Source: Hominicoprocola sp037419475 (GTDB lineage: Bacteria > Bacillota > Clostridia > Oscillospirales > Oscillospiraceae). Taken from it: DNA of 6,033 nt. The stretch's first letter is position 1. Each line of letters begins with the position of its first letter. The translations under genes and the position numbers were made by a program. Below, in pieces: positions 1 through 5,189 of the stretch. Location: assembly GCA_037419475.1 (NCBI GenBank), contig JAXYYF010000168.1:1-6033 (forward strand). Direction: 5' to 3'. The notes beneath the pieces were generated by a model. It saw only the letters and a program-made list of their open reading frames with translations, ran no database searches and was not told the DNA's origin.

Positions 1-46
1 ATCGGACGAGCCGATGCTTTCTACCCATTCAAAGCGGCTCACCGAT
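1..46. other. Long imperfect hairpin / inverted repeat at the left edge
   Basis: Bases 1-5 pair with 42-46, 8-13 pair with 35-40, and 17-20 pair with 31-34. This makes a 15-bp stem with a small internal loop, a 3-base bulge and a 10-base loop (21-30). No T-run follows on the + strand, so it is not a normal terminator in that direction. It overlaps the -10 and predicted start of a leftward promoter, so it could be an operator, or the 5' stem of a leftward RNA. The window edge hides the rest. Confidence 0.5.
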
Positions 47-67
47 TATAACAAGGAAAAACCATGA
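2..67 (+). CDS. Possible C-terminal tail of an upstream gene, cut by the window start
   Basis: In frame 2 the first 63 bases read as an open tail that begins SDEPML, ends NKEKP and stops at TGA 65-67. Early codons favour G or C in the third position, like the confident genes here, but the tail is too short to assign a family. Frame 1 also gives a short tail, stopping at 49-51. A strong leftward promoter and a hairpin occupy the same bases, so this may be non-coding instead. Weak call. Confidence 0.25.
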   Translation, partial: SDEPMLSTHSKRLTDYNKEKP

Positions 68-73
68 AGTCAA
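45..73 (-). promoter_or_regulatory. Near-consensus sigma-A promoter pointing left
   Basis: Read on the minus strand, TTGACT (68-73) and TATAAT (45-50) are separated by exactly 17 bases, an 11/12 match to the housekeeping consensus. The predicted transcription start is near 38. A minus-strand ATG at 26-28 opens a frame reading MGRKHRLVR to the window edge, but it has no good ribosome binding site and would leave only a ~10-base leader. The transcript may therefore be a protein gene starting further left, or an RNA. The target lies outside the window. Confidence 0.55.
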
Positions 74-89
74 GCGATTTTTCATATTT

Positions 90-142
90 TTCGCCATCTG
101 TGCGATATTTTGGCGAACAGGGGAGCATATCGTGCGATATTT
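90..142. repeat. Inverted and direct repeats upstream of the traX-like gene (possible operator)
   Basis: TTCGCCA (90-96) and TGGCGAA (111-117) form a perfect 7-bp inverted repeat with centres 21 bp apart, about two helical turns. The 11-mer GTGCGATATTT occurs at 100-110 and again at 132-142, a 32-bp offset of about three turns. Relative to the predicted start of the traX-like gene, the two direct copies centre near -76 and -44, typical positions for a bound regulator. The repeats are directly visible. The regulatory role is inferred. Confidence 0.4.
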
Positions 143-145
143 CAA

Positions 146-174
146 TGGAATCCGGAGGAAAAAGATGGTAGAAT
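146..174 (+). promoter_or_regulatory. Probable extended -10 promoter of the traX-like gene
   Basis: TAGAAT at 169-174 is preceded by TGG (166-168), an extended -10 element. The matching -35 position, 17 bases upstream (146-151, TGGAAT), is weak, as is common for extended -10 promoters. Transcription would start near 181, giving a leader of about 22 bases that still contains the ribosome binding site at 190-197. Confidence 0.4.
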
Positions 175-203
175 AAAAAAACAAAAGGCGGAGGAGGACA
201 GGC

Positions 204-959
204 ATGGAGCGAATGCATAGGGGACTGAGCGGCAGTGAACTCAAGCTCATCGCCATGGCGGCGATGACCGTCGATCATCTGGCATGGGTCGTGTGGCCGG
301 GCTATTCGAGGGCTCTGCCGGTCATTTTTCTGCATATCCTCGGACGGACGGCTGCGCCGGTATTCTGGTTCATGGCGGCCGAAGGATATTACCATACTCA
401 TAATTTCAAGAGATACGCCGGACGGCTGCTCGTGTTTGCCGTTGTCGGACATTTTGCCTATAATTTTGCCTTCGGCATTCCGTTTGTGCCGTTCCAGACG
501 GGCGTTTTTAACCAGACGAGCGTGATGTGGCCGCTGTTTCTGGGCGTAGTTGGACTGGGTATCGGCAGCCGCGCGGGACTCCGGCAGTGGCAGAAGGTGC
601 TTGCGGTCGTCCTGCTCACGGTTCTTGCCTTTCCGGGAGACTGGAGCAGCATAGGCGTGCTGTGTATACTCGACTTTGGCTGGAACCGCGGAAACTTCCG
701 CTGGCAGATGACGCGCATGATGGGCTGGACGGCGCTCTACGCGCTGATCTATGTCATATTTATCGACCCGCTCTACGGCACGCTTCAGCTTTTCGTGTGC
801 CTGACGATCCCGCTGCTCAAACGCTACAACGGTGAGCGCGGGGGCGGCAGCGGGATGAAATATCTTTTCTATTTCTATTATCCGGCACATCTGCTCCTGT
901 GCGGCATCATCCGGGTGCTGCTCCATGGCGGCGCAGGCGTGATGGCCGGAGGTGTGTGA
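204..959 (+). CDS. TraX family membrane protein
   Basis: This is a 251-residue polytopic inner-membrane protein that fits the TraX family (named for the F-plasmid protein that acetylates the pilin N-terminus). Visible family-type features are an N-terminal hydrophobic stretch with MTVDH (residues 21-25), a GR-AAPVFWFMAAEGY segment (47-62), and a C-terminal YFYYPAHLLLCGIIRVLL helix (223-240). Hydrophobic segments lie near 13-33, 37-58, 73-92, 105-122, 131-145, 174-206 and 218-241. The start at ATG 204 follows an excellent GGAGGAGG (190-197) with a 6-base spacer; an in-frame ATG at 213 is less well placed. No conjugation gene is seen nearby, so a chromosomal housekeeping or envelope-modifying role is likelier than pilin processing. 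The family is fairly sure; the substrate is unknown. Confidence 0.88.
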   Translation: MERMHRGLSGSELKLIAMAAMTVDHLAWVVWPGYSRALPVIFLHILGRTAAPVFWFMAAEGYYHTHNFKRYAGRLLVFAVVGHFAYNFAFGIPFVPFQTGVFNQTSVMWPLFLGVVGLGIGSRAGLRQWQKVLAVVLLTVLAFPGDWSSIGVLCILDFGWNRGNFRWQMTRMMGWTALYALIYVIFIDPLYGTLQLFVCLTIPLLKRYNGERGGGSGMKYLFYFYYPAHLLLCGIIRVLLHGGAGVMAGGV

Positions 960-988
960 GAAAGCAGAATCCCGGCCTGTTTAGTTTT
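944..988 (+). terminator. Possible weak terminator at the end of the traX-like gene
   Basis: GGCCGG (944-949) can pair with CCGGCC (972-977), followed by the T-rich stretch TGTTTAGTTTT (978-988). The stem is only 6 bp and the loop is 22 bases, and the 5' arm lies inside the last codons of the gene. Efficiency would be poor. No better terminator is visible for either of the two converging genes. Confidence 0.22.
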
Positions 989-1658
989 CCTCGCGAAGGA
1001 ACATAATGAAAAAGCTGACGGCCAGAAGAATACAGGATACCCAGATGCCGCGCTCGGCAAAGTGCTTCGTCAGCACGGCGCCGAGCCCCGCGCCCACGGC
1101 AAACAGCCCAATCACGCCGAAGTAGGTGAGAGACTTGTGCAGCACCTCACGGTCATGTGTGTGGAAATAGACGCACAGCGCCTCGGTGCCGCTGCGCATG
1201 TTGCCGATGCACATGGTGCTGGCGTAGGCGTGGCCGCGCACCTTGCGGAAGGTCTGCACCTGCATGGCGCAGACGAAGGAAACGAGCGCGTTGGCCGCGG
1301 TGTTGACCTCCTGCGGCAGGAAGCCGACGAGAAAGAGCAGCGCAATCTCCGCAAGGATGATGAGCTGCCGCCAATGCACCTTTTCCATGTGCTTGCAGCG
1401 GCGGTGGACGCACTCGGCGATAAAGATGCCGAGCATGAACGAAAGCACCGGGATGAGATAGCGCGCGCTGCGCGCCCGGTCGCCCTCAAAGAGGTACGCG
1501 CTGAAGAGAACGATGTTGCCGGTTTGCGCGTTGGCAAACACCTTGCCGCGGCAGAGGTAGGTGTAGGAGTCCTGAAGGCCGCCGGAGAGAATGATGAACG
1601 CGGCAGTCAGAAGGGATTCGGACATCTGCCCGCGCGGAGAAAAATGAAATCGTGCCAT
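981..1658 (-). CDS. DUF1275 / YoaK family membrane protein
   Basis: The 225-residue product is a polytopic membrane protein of the DUF1275 (YoaK) family, whose biochemical function is not established. The family signature is clear at the N-terminus: GGLQDSYTYL (26-35) followed by GKVFANAQTGNIVL (38-51). A second block reads MQVQTFRKVRG and then TMCIGNMRSGTEAL in the middle of the protein. About six hydrophobic segments are visible, the last near the C-terminus before FLREEN. The frame is open back to 1760, but I chose ATG 1656-1658 because GAGGAG lies about 11 bases upstream and the -10/-35 promoter lies inside the longer version. An internal ATG at residue 12 (MSESLL) is another possible start. 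The gene converges on the traX-like gene and diverges from the patatin gene. Confidence 0.88.
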   Translation of the reverse strand: MARFHFSPRGQMSESLLTAAFIILSGGLQDSYTYLCRGKVFANAQTGNIVLFSAYLFEGDRARSARYLIPVLSFMLGIFIAECVHRRCKHMEKVHWRQLIILAEIALLFLVGFLPQEVNTAANALVSFVCAMQVQTFRKVRGHAYASTMCIGNMRSGTEALCVYFHTHDREVLHKSLTYFGVIGLFAVGAGLGAVLTKHFAERGIWVSCILLAVSFFIMFLREEN

Positions 1659-1700
1659 TTTGAAACAAGCTCCTCGCTTTTGATTTTGTCTGCGGCACAC

Positions 1701-1729
1701 ATCATACGCGCACGGCGCCGGCTTGTCAA
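1701..1729 (-). promoter_or_regulatory. Sigma-A promoter of the DUF1275 gene
   Basis: On the minus strand TTGACA (1724-1729) is followed after exactly 17 bases by TATGAT (1701-1706). The predicted start is near 1694, giving a leader of about 36 bases that includes the GAGGAG ribosome binding site. The -35 element is a perfect consensus. Confidence 0.75.
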
Positions 1730-1744
1730 TCGGCGGCTTGCCCT

Positions 1745-1773
1745 TTGACAAAAGAAACATTCGAGATTATAGT
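1745..1773 (+). promoter_or_regulatory. Sigma-A promoter of the patatin-like gene
   Basis: TTGACA (1745-1750) and TATAGT (1768-1773) are separated by exactly 17 bases. A second TATAGT at 1776-1781 lies 8 bases on, at a poor spacing. Transcription should start near 1780, leaving a leader of about 53 bases. The AGAAGG ribosome binding site (1819-1824) sits 8 bases before the ATG at 1833. Confidence 0.8.
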
Positions 1774-1832
1774 ATTATAGTAATGAAAAGGCTCCAGGCA
1801 GCTTTATCCCCAAACGAAAGAAGGCTTCCGAA

Positions 1833-2693
1833 ATGAAAAGAGGATTGATTATGGAGGGCGGCGCGATGCGCGGCCTGTTTACCGCCGGTGTGATCGATGT
1901 GCTCATGGAGCATGGCGTGACCTTTGACGGCGCGATCGGCGTATCCGCCGGCGCGGCGTTCGGCTGCAACTATAAGTCGGGACAGATCGGGCGCGTGCTG
2001 CGCTACAATACGCGCTACTGCCGCGACAAGCGCTACTGCTCGTTCCACTCACTGCGCACGACCGGCAACGTGTTCAGCACGGATTTCTGCTATGGGGAGG
2101 TTCCGCTGCGGCGTGATCCCTTCGACTTTGCGGCGTTTGACAAAAATCCCATGAAGTTTTACGTTGTGTGCACGGACGTGGTGACGGGCAAGCCTGTTTA
2201 CCATGAGTATACCGGCTGGGCGGATCACGGCTTTGACTGGATCCGTGCCTCGGCGTCCATGCCGCTCGTGTCGCAGATCGTGGAGATCGACGGCAAGAAG
2301 CTGCTCGACGGCGGTATTTCCGATTCGATCCCGCTGCGCTATTTCCAAAGTCTCGGTTACGACCGGAACGTTGCCGTCCTCACCCAGCCAAAAGGCTACC
2401 ATAAGGGCGAGAATAAGCTTCTGCCGCTCGTGCGGCAGAAATACCGCCGTTATCCGTGGCTGGTCAAGGCGATGGAGGAGCGGCACACCATGTATAACAA
2501 TGAGCTTGCGGATATTGCCCATGCCGAGGCGGCGGGCGAGGTGTTTGTCATCCGGCCGGAGAGAAAGCTTCCGGTGGGACGGCTGGAAAAAGACCCCGGA
2601 AAATTGCAGCAGGCCTATCTGGCCGGACGTGAGGCTGCGAGAGCAGCGCTTCCGGCGCTGACGGCCTATTTGAATGGCGGGACGGAGTCCTGA
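1833..2693 (+). CDS. Patatin-like phospholipase family protein (YjjU-type)
   Basis: This 286-residue predicted serine lipid acyl hydrolase carries every patatin signature. The oxyanion-hole loop is EGGAMRG (residues 8-14), the nucleophile elbow is GVSAG with Ser38, and the dyad aspartate is Asp159 in DGG (159-161). The RASASMPLVS block (138-147) is also typical. No signal peptide or membrane segment is seen, so the enzyme is probably cytosolic and may act on membrane phospholipids or other acyl esters. The C-terminal ~100 residues, rich in basic and aromatic residues (QKYRRYPW), resemble the extra domain of the YjjU/COG4667 subgroup rather than plant patatins. It is likely a single-gene transcript, with its own promoter and a strong terminator. 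The family is very sure; the substrate is unknown. Confidence 0.93.
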   Translation: MKRGLIMEGGAMRGLFTAGVIDVLMEHGVTFDGAIGVSAGAAFGCNYKSGQIGRVLRYNTRYCRDKRYCSFHSLRTTGNVFSTDFCYGEVPLRRDPFDFAAFDKNPMKFYVVCTDVVTGKPVYHEYTGWADHGFDWIRASASMPLVSQIVEIDGKKLLDGGISDSIPLRYFQSLGYDRNVAVLTQPKGYHKGENKLLPLVRQKYRRYPWLVKAMEERHTMYNNELADIAHAEAAGEVFVIRPERKLPVGRLEKDPGKLQQAYLAGREAARAALPALTAYLNGGTES

Positions 2694-2705
2694 AGACAGA
2701 AGAAT

Positions 2706-2735
2706 AAGAAGCGGGCCATATGGCTCGCTTCTTTT
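2706..2735 (+). terminator. Rho-independent terminator of the patatin-like gene
   Basis: Bases 2706-2717 pair with 2722-2733 in a 12-bp stem containing one G-U pair, around an ATAT loop, and the stem runs into TTTT (2732-2735). It lies 13 bases after the stop codon. The strong stem suggests that the downstream synthetase gene needs its own promoter. Confidence 0.88.
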
Positions 2736-2790
2736 GCACCGGGGATGACGTTGTTCGGATATTTTCTGCGCAGTGAACAGAAAGTGCGGA

Positions 2791-2819
2791 TAGAAATGTT
2801 CATATTTTCGTGCTATCCT
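2791..2819 (+). promoter_or_regulatory. Probable extended -10 promoter of the (p)ppGpp synthetase gene
   Basis: TGC-TATCCT (2811-2819) is an extended -10 element. TAGAAA (2791-2796) sits 17 bases upstream and matches the -35 consensus at 4 of 6 positions. The start would be near 2826, about 36 bases before the ATG at 2862. The position between a strong terminator and the gene supports it. Confidence 0.5.
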
Positions 2820-2861
2820 GATAAAAAAGGCAGAAAAAAAGATGAAACGGAGAAGGACAAG

Positions 2862-3578
2862 ATGGCGCTGAAAAACAACGACGATCGCGGCGGACTGGAG
2901 CGGTTTCTGCTCTCAAGGCTGCCGCGGCGGGAGATCACGATGATGGTGCAGTCCTATGCCCAGCCCTATCGGGAGCTGATGAGCTATTACCGCTGCGCGA
3001 TGATGGAGGTCGAGACGAAGTTCAACGTGCTCAACGAGGAGCTCTCACTCCAGTATGACCGCAACCCGATCGAAACGATCAAGACGCGGCTCAAATCGCC
3101 TGAGAGCATTGTGGAAAAGCTTCAGCGGCGCGGCTACCCGCTCACGGTGGAGAGCATCGAGGAAAATCTCAACGACATCGCGGGCGTGCGCGTGATCTGC
3201 TCGTTCCCTTCGGATATCTACCAGCTGGCAGACGCGCTTTTGAAGCAGGACGACATCCGCCTGATCGAGCGCAAGGATTACATCAAAAGTCCCAAGCCGA
3301 ACGGCTACCGCAGCCTGCATTTGATCGTGGAGACGCCGATCTTTCTGCATGACCAGAAGCGGCTGATGCGCGTGGAGGTGCAGTTCCGCACCATTTCGAT
3401 GGACTGGTGGGCAAGTCTGGAGCATAAGATCCGGTACAAAAAGGATCTGCCGGAGATGGAAAATGTGAACCGGGAGCTCTTCGAGTGCGCGGAAATGGGC
3501 GCAAGGCTCGACGCGCGCATGGAAAAGCTCCAGCGGCTGGCCGCCGACTGCGCGGAGGAACAGGGCGGGAGACGGTAA
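2862..3578 (+). CDS. GTP pyrophosphokinase family protein, small alarmone synthetase (RelQ/YjbM-like)
   Basis: This 238-residue single-domain RelA/SpoT-type synthetase transfers pyrophosphate from ATP to GDP or GTP, making (p)ppGpp for the stringent response. Visible motifs are RLKSPESIVEKL (76-87, ATP site), DIAGVRVIC (105-113), KSPKPNGYRSLHLIV (142-156, GDP/GTP binding), and VEVQFRT (171-177) with the catalytic Glu172. WASLEHKIRYK (183-193) is typical of the RelQ/YjbM group. There is no HD hydrolase and no TGS or ACT domain, so it should only synthesise alarmone. The frame is open back to 2745, but ATG 2862 is preferred: GGAGAAGGA (2849-2857) precedes it, the added upstream residues look non-coding, and a promoter lies within that stretch. 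Length is close to the family norm of ~210-230. It is flanked by terminators, so it is probably expressed alone. Confidence 0.92.
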   Translation: MALKNNDDRGGLERFLLSRLPRREITMMVQSYAQPYRELMSYYRCAMMEVETKFNVLNEELSLQYDRNPIETIKTRLKSPESIVEKLQRRGYPLTVESIEENLNDIAGVRVICSFPSDIYQLADALLKQDDIRLIERKDYIKSPKPNGYRSLHLIVETPIFLHDQKRLMRVEVQFRTISMDWWASLEHKIRYKKDLPEMENVNRELFECAEMGARLDARMEKLQRLAADCAEEQGGRR

Positions 3579-3592
3579 TTATTCAAAAAGAC

Positions 3593-3625
3593 AAGAGACG
3601 GCAGGGACTCCCGCCGTCTCTTTTT
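3593..3625 (+). terminator. Rho-independent terminator of the (p)ppGpp synthetase gene
   Basis: Bases 3593-3602 pair with 3613-3622 in a 10-bp stem, with a further GGG/CCC inner pairing (3604-3606 with 3610-3612) around ACT, followed by TTTTT ending at 3625. It starts 15 bases after the stop codon. It separates this gene from the M23/M50/radical SAM operon. Confidence 0.9.
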
Positions 3626-3627
3626 CG

Positions 3628-3656
3628 GCATATCCGCATTTCCGACGGCATAGATT
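3628..3656 (+). promoter_or_regulatory. Candidate sigma-E-type (sporulation) promoter of the M23/M50 operon
   Basis: GCATATC (3628-3634) resembles the Bacillus sigma-E -35 element (K-M-A-T-A-T-W). After exactly 14 bases, CATAGATT (3649-3656) resembles the -10 element CATACAnT, with one mismatch. Start would be near 3664, about 24 bases before the GTG at 3688. No good sigma-A promoter is visible between the terminator and the gene. In Bacillus subtilis the spoIVF operon is sigma-E dependent, which fits. The motif match is seen directly; use by sigma-E is inferred. Confidence 0.4.
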
Positions 3657-3687
3657 TTTCCAAACAAGCTGTGGGGAGGGTGTGACT

Positions 3688-4542
3688 GTGACGAGGAGGA
3701 CAACACTTCAAAAATGGATGCGGGATCGAGGTCGGCGGCGTGCTGCGGCGCGGATGAGCGGCGGCATACCGGCGCACCGCTCGGCACCGCGCCGGCAGAA
3801 AAGCGCGGAGCGTGTGCTCTCGCGCCGCCTTGTGCAGTCGTCGGTCTGCGGGGTGTTTTTCGCACTGCTCGTCGTGCTCAAGCTGGTTCTGCCGGGGAAT
3901 CTCGCGGCGTTTCGCGGAACGCTGGCCCAGTGGCTCGTGCGGGACGCGGACTTTGTTTCCGCTTTTTCTGCCATCGGCCATGCCGCAGCTGCACCGCAGC
4001 GCTTTGCCGAGTCGCTGGGGGAAGCCTATATCGCCGTGTTCGGTGACGAGCAGGCGCAGGAGGTCGGCGGCCGCGCGGAGCTCAAGGAGACGGAGACTGC
4101 TGCGCGTGAGCTTCCGGAGCATGCCTCGGCGGAGCACCCGGCGCTTCCGTTTTCCTATGCGCCGCCGCTGGCGGGGACGCTGACCTCCTCCTTCGGCTGG
4201 CGCGAGGATCCGAACGGCGGGGCGGAGGCGTTTCACTACGGCGTCGATCTGGCGGCAGACGAGGGAACGGACTTTGTCTGCTTCGCCGGCGGAACGGTCG
4301 GCGTGGTGGGGGAGAGCACGGTGCTTGGAAAATATTTGACCGTGCGGCACGACGGCGGCTTTGAGACGCTCTATGCGCATTGCAGCCGCATCACGGTCGG
4401 TCCGGATCAAAGCGTGACGATGGGGGAGGTGCTCGGTGAGGTCGGCGCGACCGGCAACGCCACCGGAGCTCACCTCCATTTTGAGCTGCATAACGGCGCG
4501 AGCTATCTCGATCCCATCGGCTATCTCACCGATGCGGCATAA
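3688..4542 (+). CDS. M23 family metallopeptidase, membrane-anchored (SpoIVFA-like)
   Basis: The 284-residue product has a very basic N-terminal tail (RDRGRRRAAAR), one membrane helix near residues 52-69, a variable linker, and a C-terminal LytM/M23 domain from about 155 to 280. The domain has HYGVD (His183, Asp187), YAH (His231) and HLH (His262, His264), the full zinc and catalytic set of active M23 endopeptidases, which cut peptidoglycan cross-bridges. I chose GTG 3688 because GGAGG (3675-3679) lies 8 bases upstream; an in-frame GTG at 3682 would be too close. The 11-base overlap with the next gene, an M50 protease, matches the spoIVFA-spoIVFB pair, where SpoIVFA anchors and restrains the SpoIVFB protease during pro-sigma-K activation. 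The M23 call is firm; the SpoIVFA role is inferred from context. Confidence 0.87.
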   Translation: MTRRTTLQKWMRDRGRRRAAARMSGGIPAHRSAPRRQKSAERVLSRRLVQSSVCGVFFALLVVLKLVLPGNLAAFRGTLAQWLVRDADFVSAFSAIGHAAAAPQRFAESLGEAYIAVFGDEQAQEVGGRAELKETETAARELPEHASAEHPALPFSYAPPLAGTLTSSFGWREDPNGGAEAFHYGVDLAADEGTDFVCFAGGTVGVVGESTVLGKYLTVRHDGGFETLYAHCSRITVGPDQSVTMGEVLGEVGATGNATGAHLHFELHNGASYLDPIGYLTDAA

Positions 4543-5152
4543 GCGGGGGCGGGCGCATGTGAGCGCGGGATTCTGGCTGCTTATTGTGCTGGCCGTCATT
4601 GTTTCGCCGGTGATGGCCGTCGTGGCGATTTTGTGCGCGGCAGCGCTGCATGAAGCGGGGCATCTCGCCGCCATGCGGCACTATGGAGTTGCTGTAAAGC
4701 GAATGCGCCTGACGGCGCTTGGCGCGGAGATCGACGCGCCGGCGCTTGTACGGCTTTCGTATGGGCGGGAACTGGTCGTCACGCTCGCGGGCGCGGCGGT
4801 CAATCTGCTCTGCGCGGCGGGGCTTGCAGGTCTCGGATTGTGGACGGCGTGGGAATGGCCGTTCGTCTTTGCCGGCGCGCATCTGGTGCTTGCCGCGTTC
4901 AACCTTCTGCCCATTCTGCCGCTCGATGGAGCGCGGGCGCTGTATCTGGCGTCGGCGTTTGCACTCGGCCCGGCGGCGGGGGAGCGCATCGCGGCGGTGG
5001 TCAGCCTTGTCTGTGCGCTTGCCCTGTGCGCGCTGGGACTGAAGCTCTCGCTGGCGCTGCGCAGCGGCTATCTGTTCGTCTTTGCCGCCTTCGGCCTTCT
5101 CTGGGGCCTGCTGCGGCAACTGGGGCTTGCACGCGGAGGGAAAAGCGTGTAG
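4532..5152 (+). CDS. M50 family intramembrane metalloprotease (SpoIVFB-like site-2 protease)
   Basis: This 206-residue membrane protein is a site-2-type zinc protease. The zinc motif HEAGH (His40, Glu41, His44) lies in the second hydrophobic segment. The third ligand is Asp132 in NLLPILPLDGAR (124-135), the conserved LDG motif. Hydrophobic segments lie near 13-35, 36-48, 80-103, 110-131, 146-171 and 178-198. It ends soon after the last helix and lacks the C-terminal CBS domain of B. subtilis SpoIVFB (~288 aa). Start is uncertain: ATG 4532 overlaps the upstream stop by 11 bases but has no clear ribosome binding site, suggesting translational coupling. GTG 4559, after a G-rich run, would give 197 residues and still keep all helices. 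Pairing with an M23/LytM partner suggests pro-sigma-K-type processing, but another substrate is possible. Confidence 0.88.
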   Translation: MRHKRGRAHVSAGFWLLIVLAVIVSPVMAVVAILCAAALHEAGHLAAMRHYGVAVKRMRLTALGAEIDAPALVRLSYGRELVVTLAGAAVNLLCAAGLAGLGLWTAWEWPFVFAGAHLVLAAFNLLPILPLDGARALYLASAFALGPAAGERIAAVVSLVCALALCALGLKLSLALRSGYLFVFAAFGLLWGLLRQLGLARGGKSV

Positions 5153-5189
5153 AATACGGTCAACGCTTTGAAATTGAAGGAGCCTGACT

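Noticed and set aside
90..130. A LexA/DinR box near CGAACAGG upstream of the traX-like gene.
   Set aside because: The second half-site (GTTC) is absent at the required spacing.
3..176. Frame 3 on the + strand is open from the window edge to TAA 174-176 and would end 14 bases before the traX ribosome binding site, like an operon partner.
   Set aside because: It uses many codons rare in the neighbouring genes (ATA, AGG, CGA, AAA), its third positions are not GC-rich, and it shows no recognisable protein pattern.
154..176. A GGAGG followed 6 bases later by ATG-GTA-GAA-TAA, a three-codon mini-ORF ahead of the traX-like gene.
   Set aside because: It overlaps the predicted -10 element, so it would not be on the main transcript. 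It is probably chance.
39..926. A 295-residue open frame on the minus strand across the traX-like gene.
   Set aside because: It is a mirror of the real gene: rich in Arg, His and Pro with no family signature, while the + strand shows clear membrane-protein patterns and a strong ribosome binding site.
1659..1760. A longer N-terminus for the DUF1275 protein, starting at 1760.
   Set aside because: The extra 34 residues cover the promoter and ribosome binding site and do not resemble the family N-terminus.
3583..4674. A 363-residue minus-strand open frame over the M23 gene and the start of the M50 gene.
   Set aside because: It runs through the terminator and the two catalytic-motif-bearing genes on the + strand, has low-complexity Arg/Ala composition, and has no recognisable domain.
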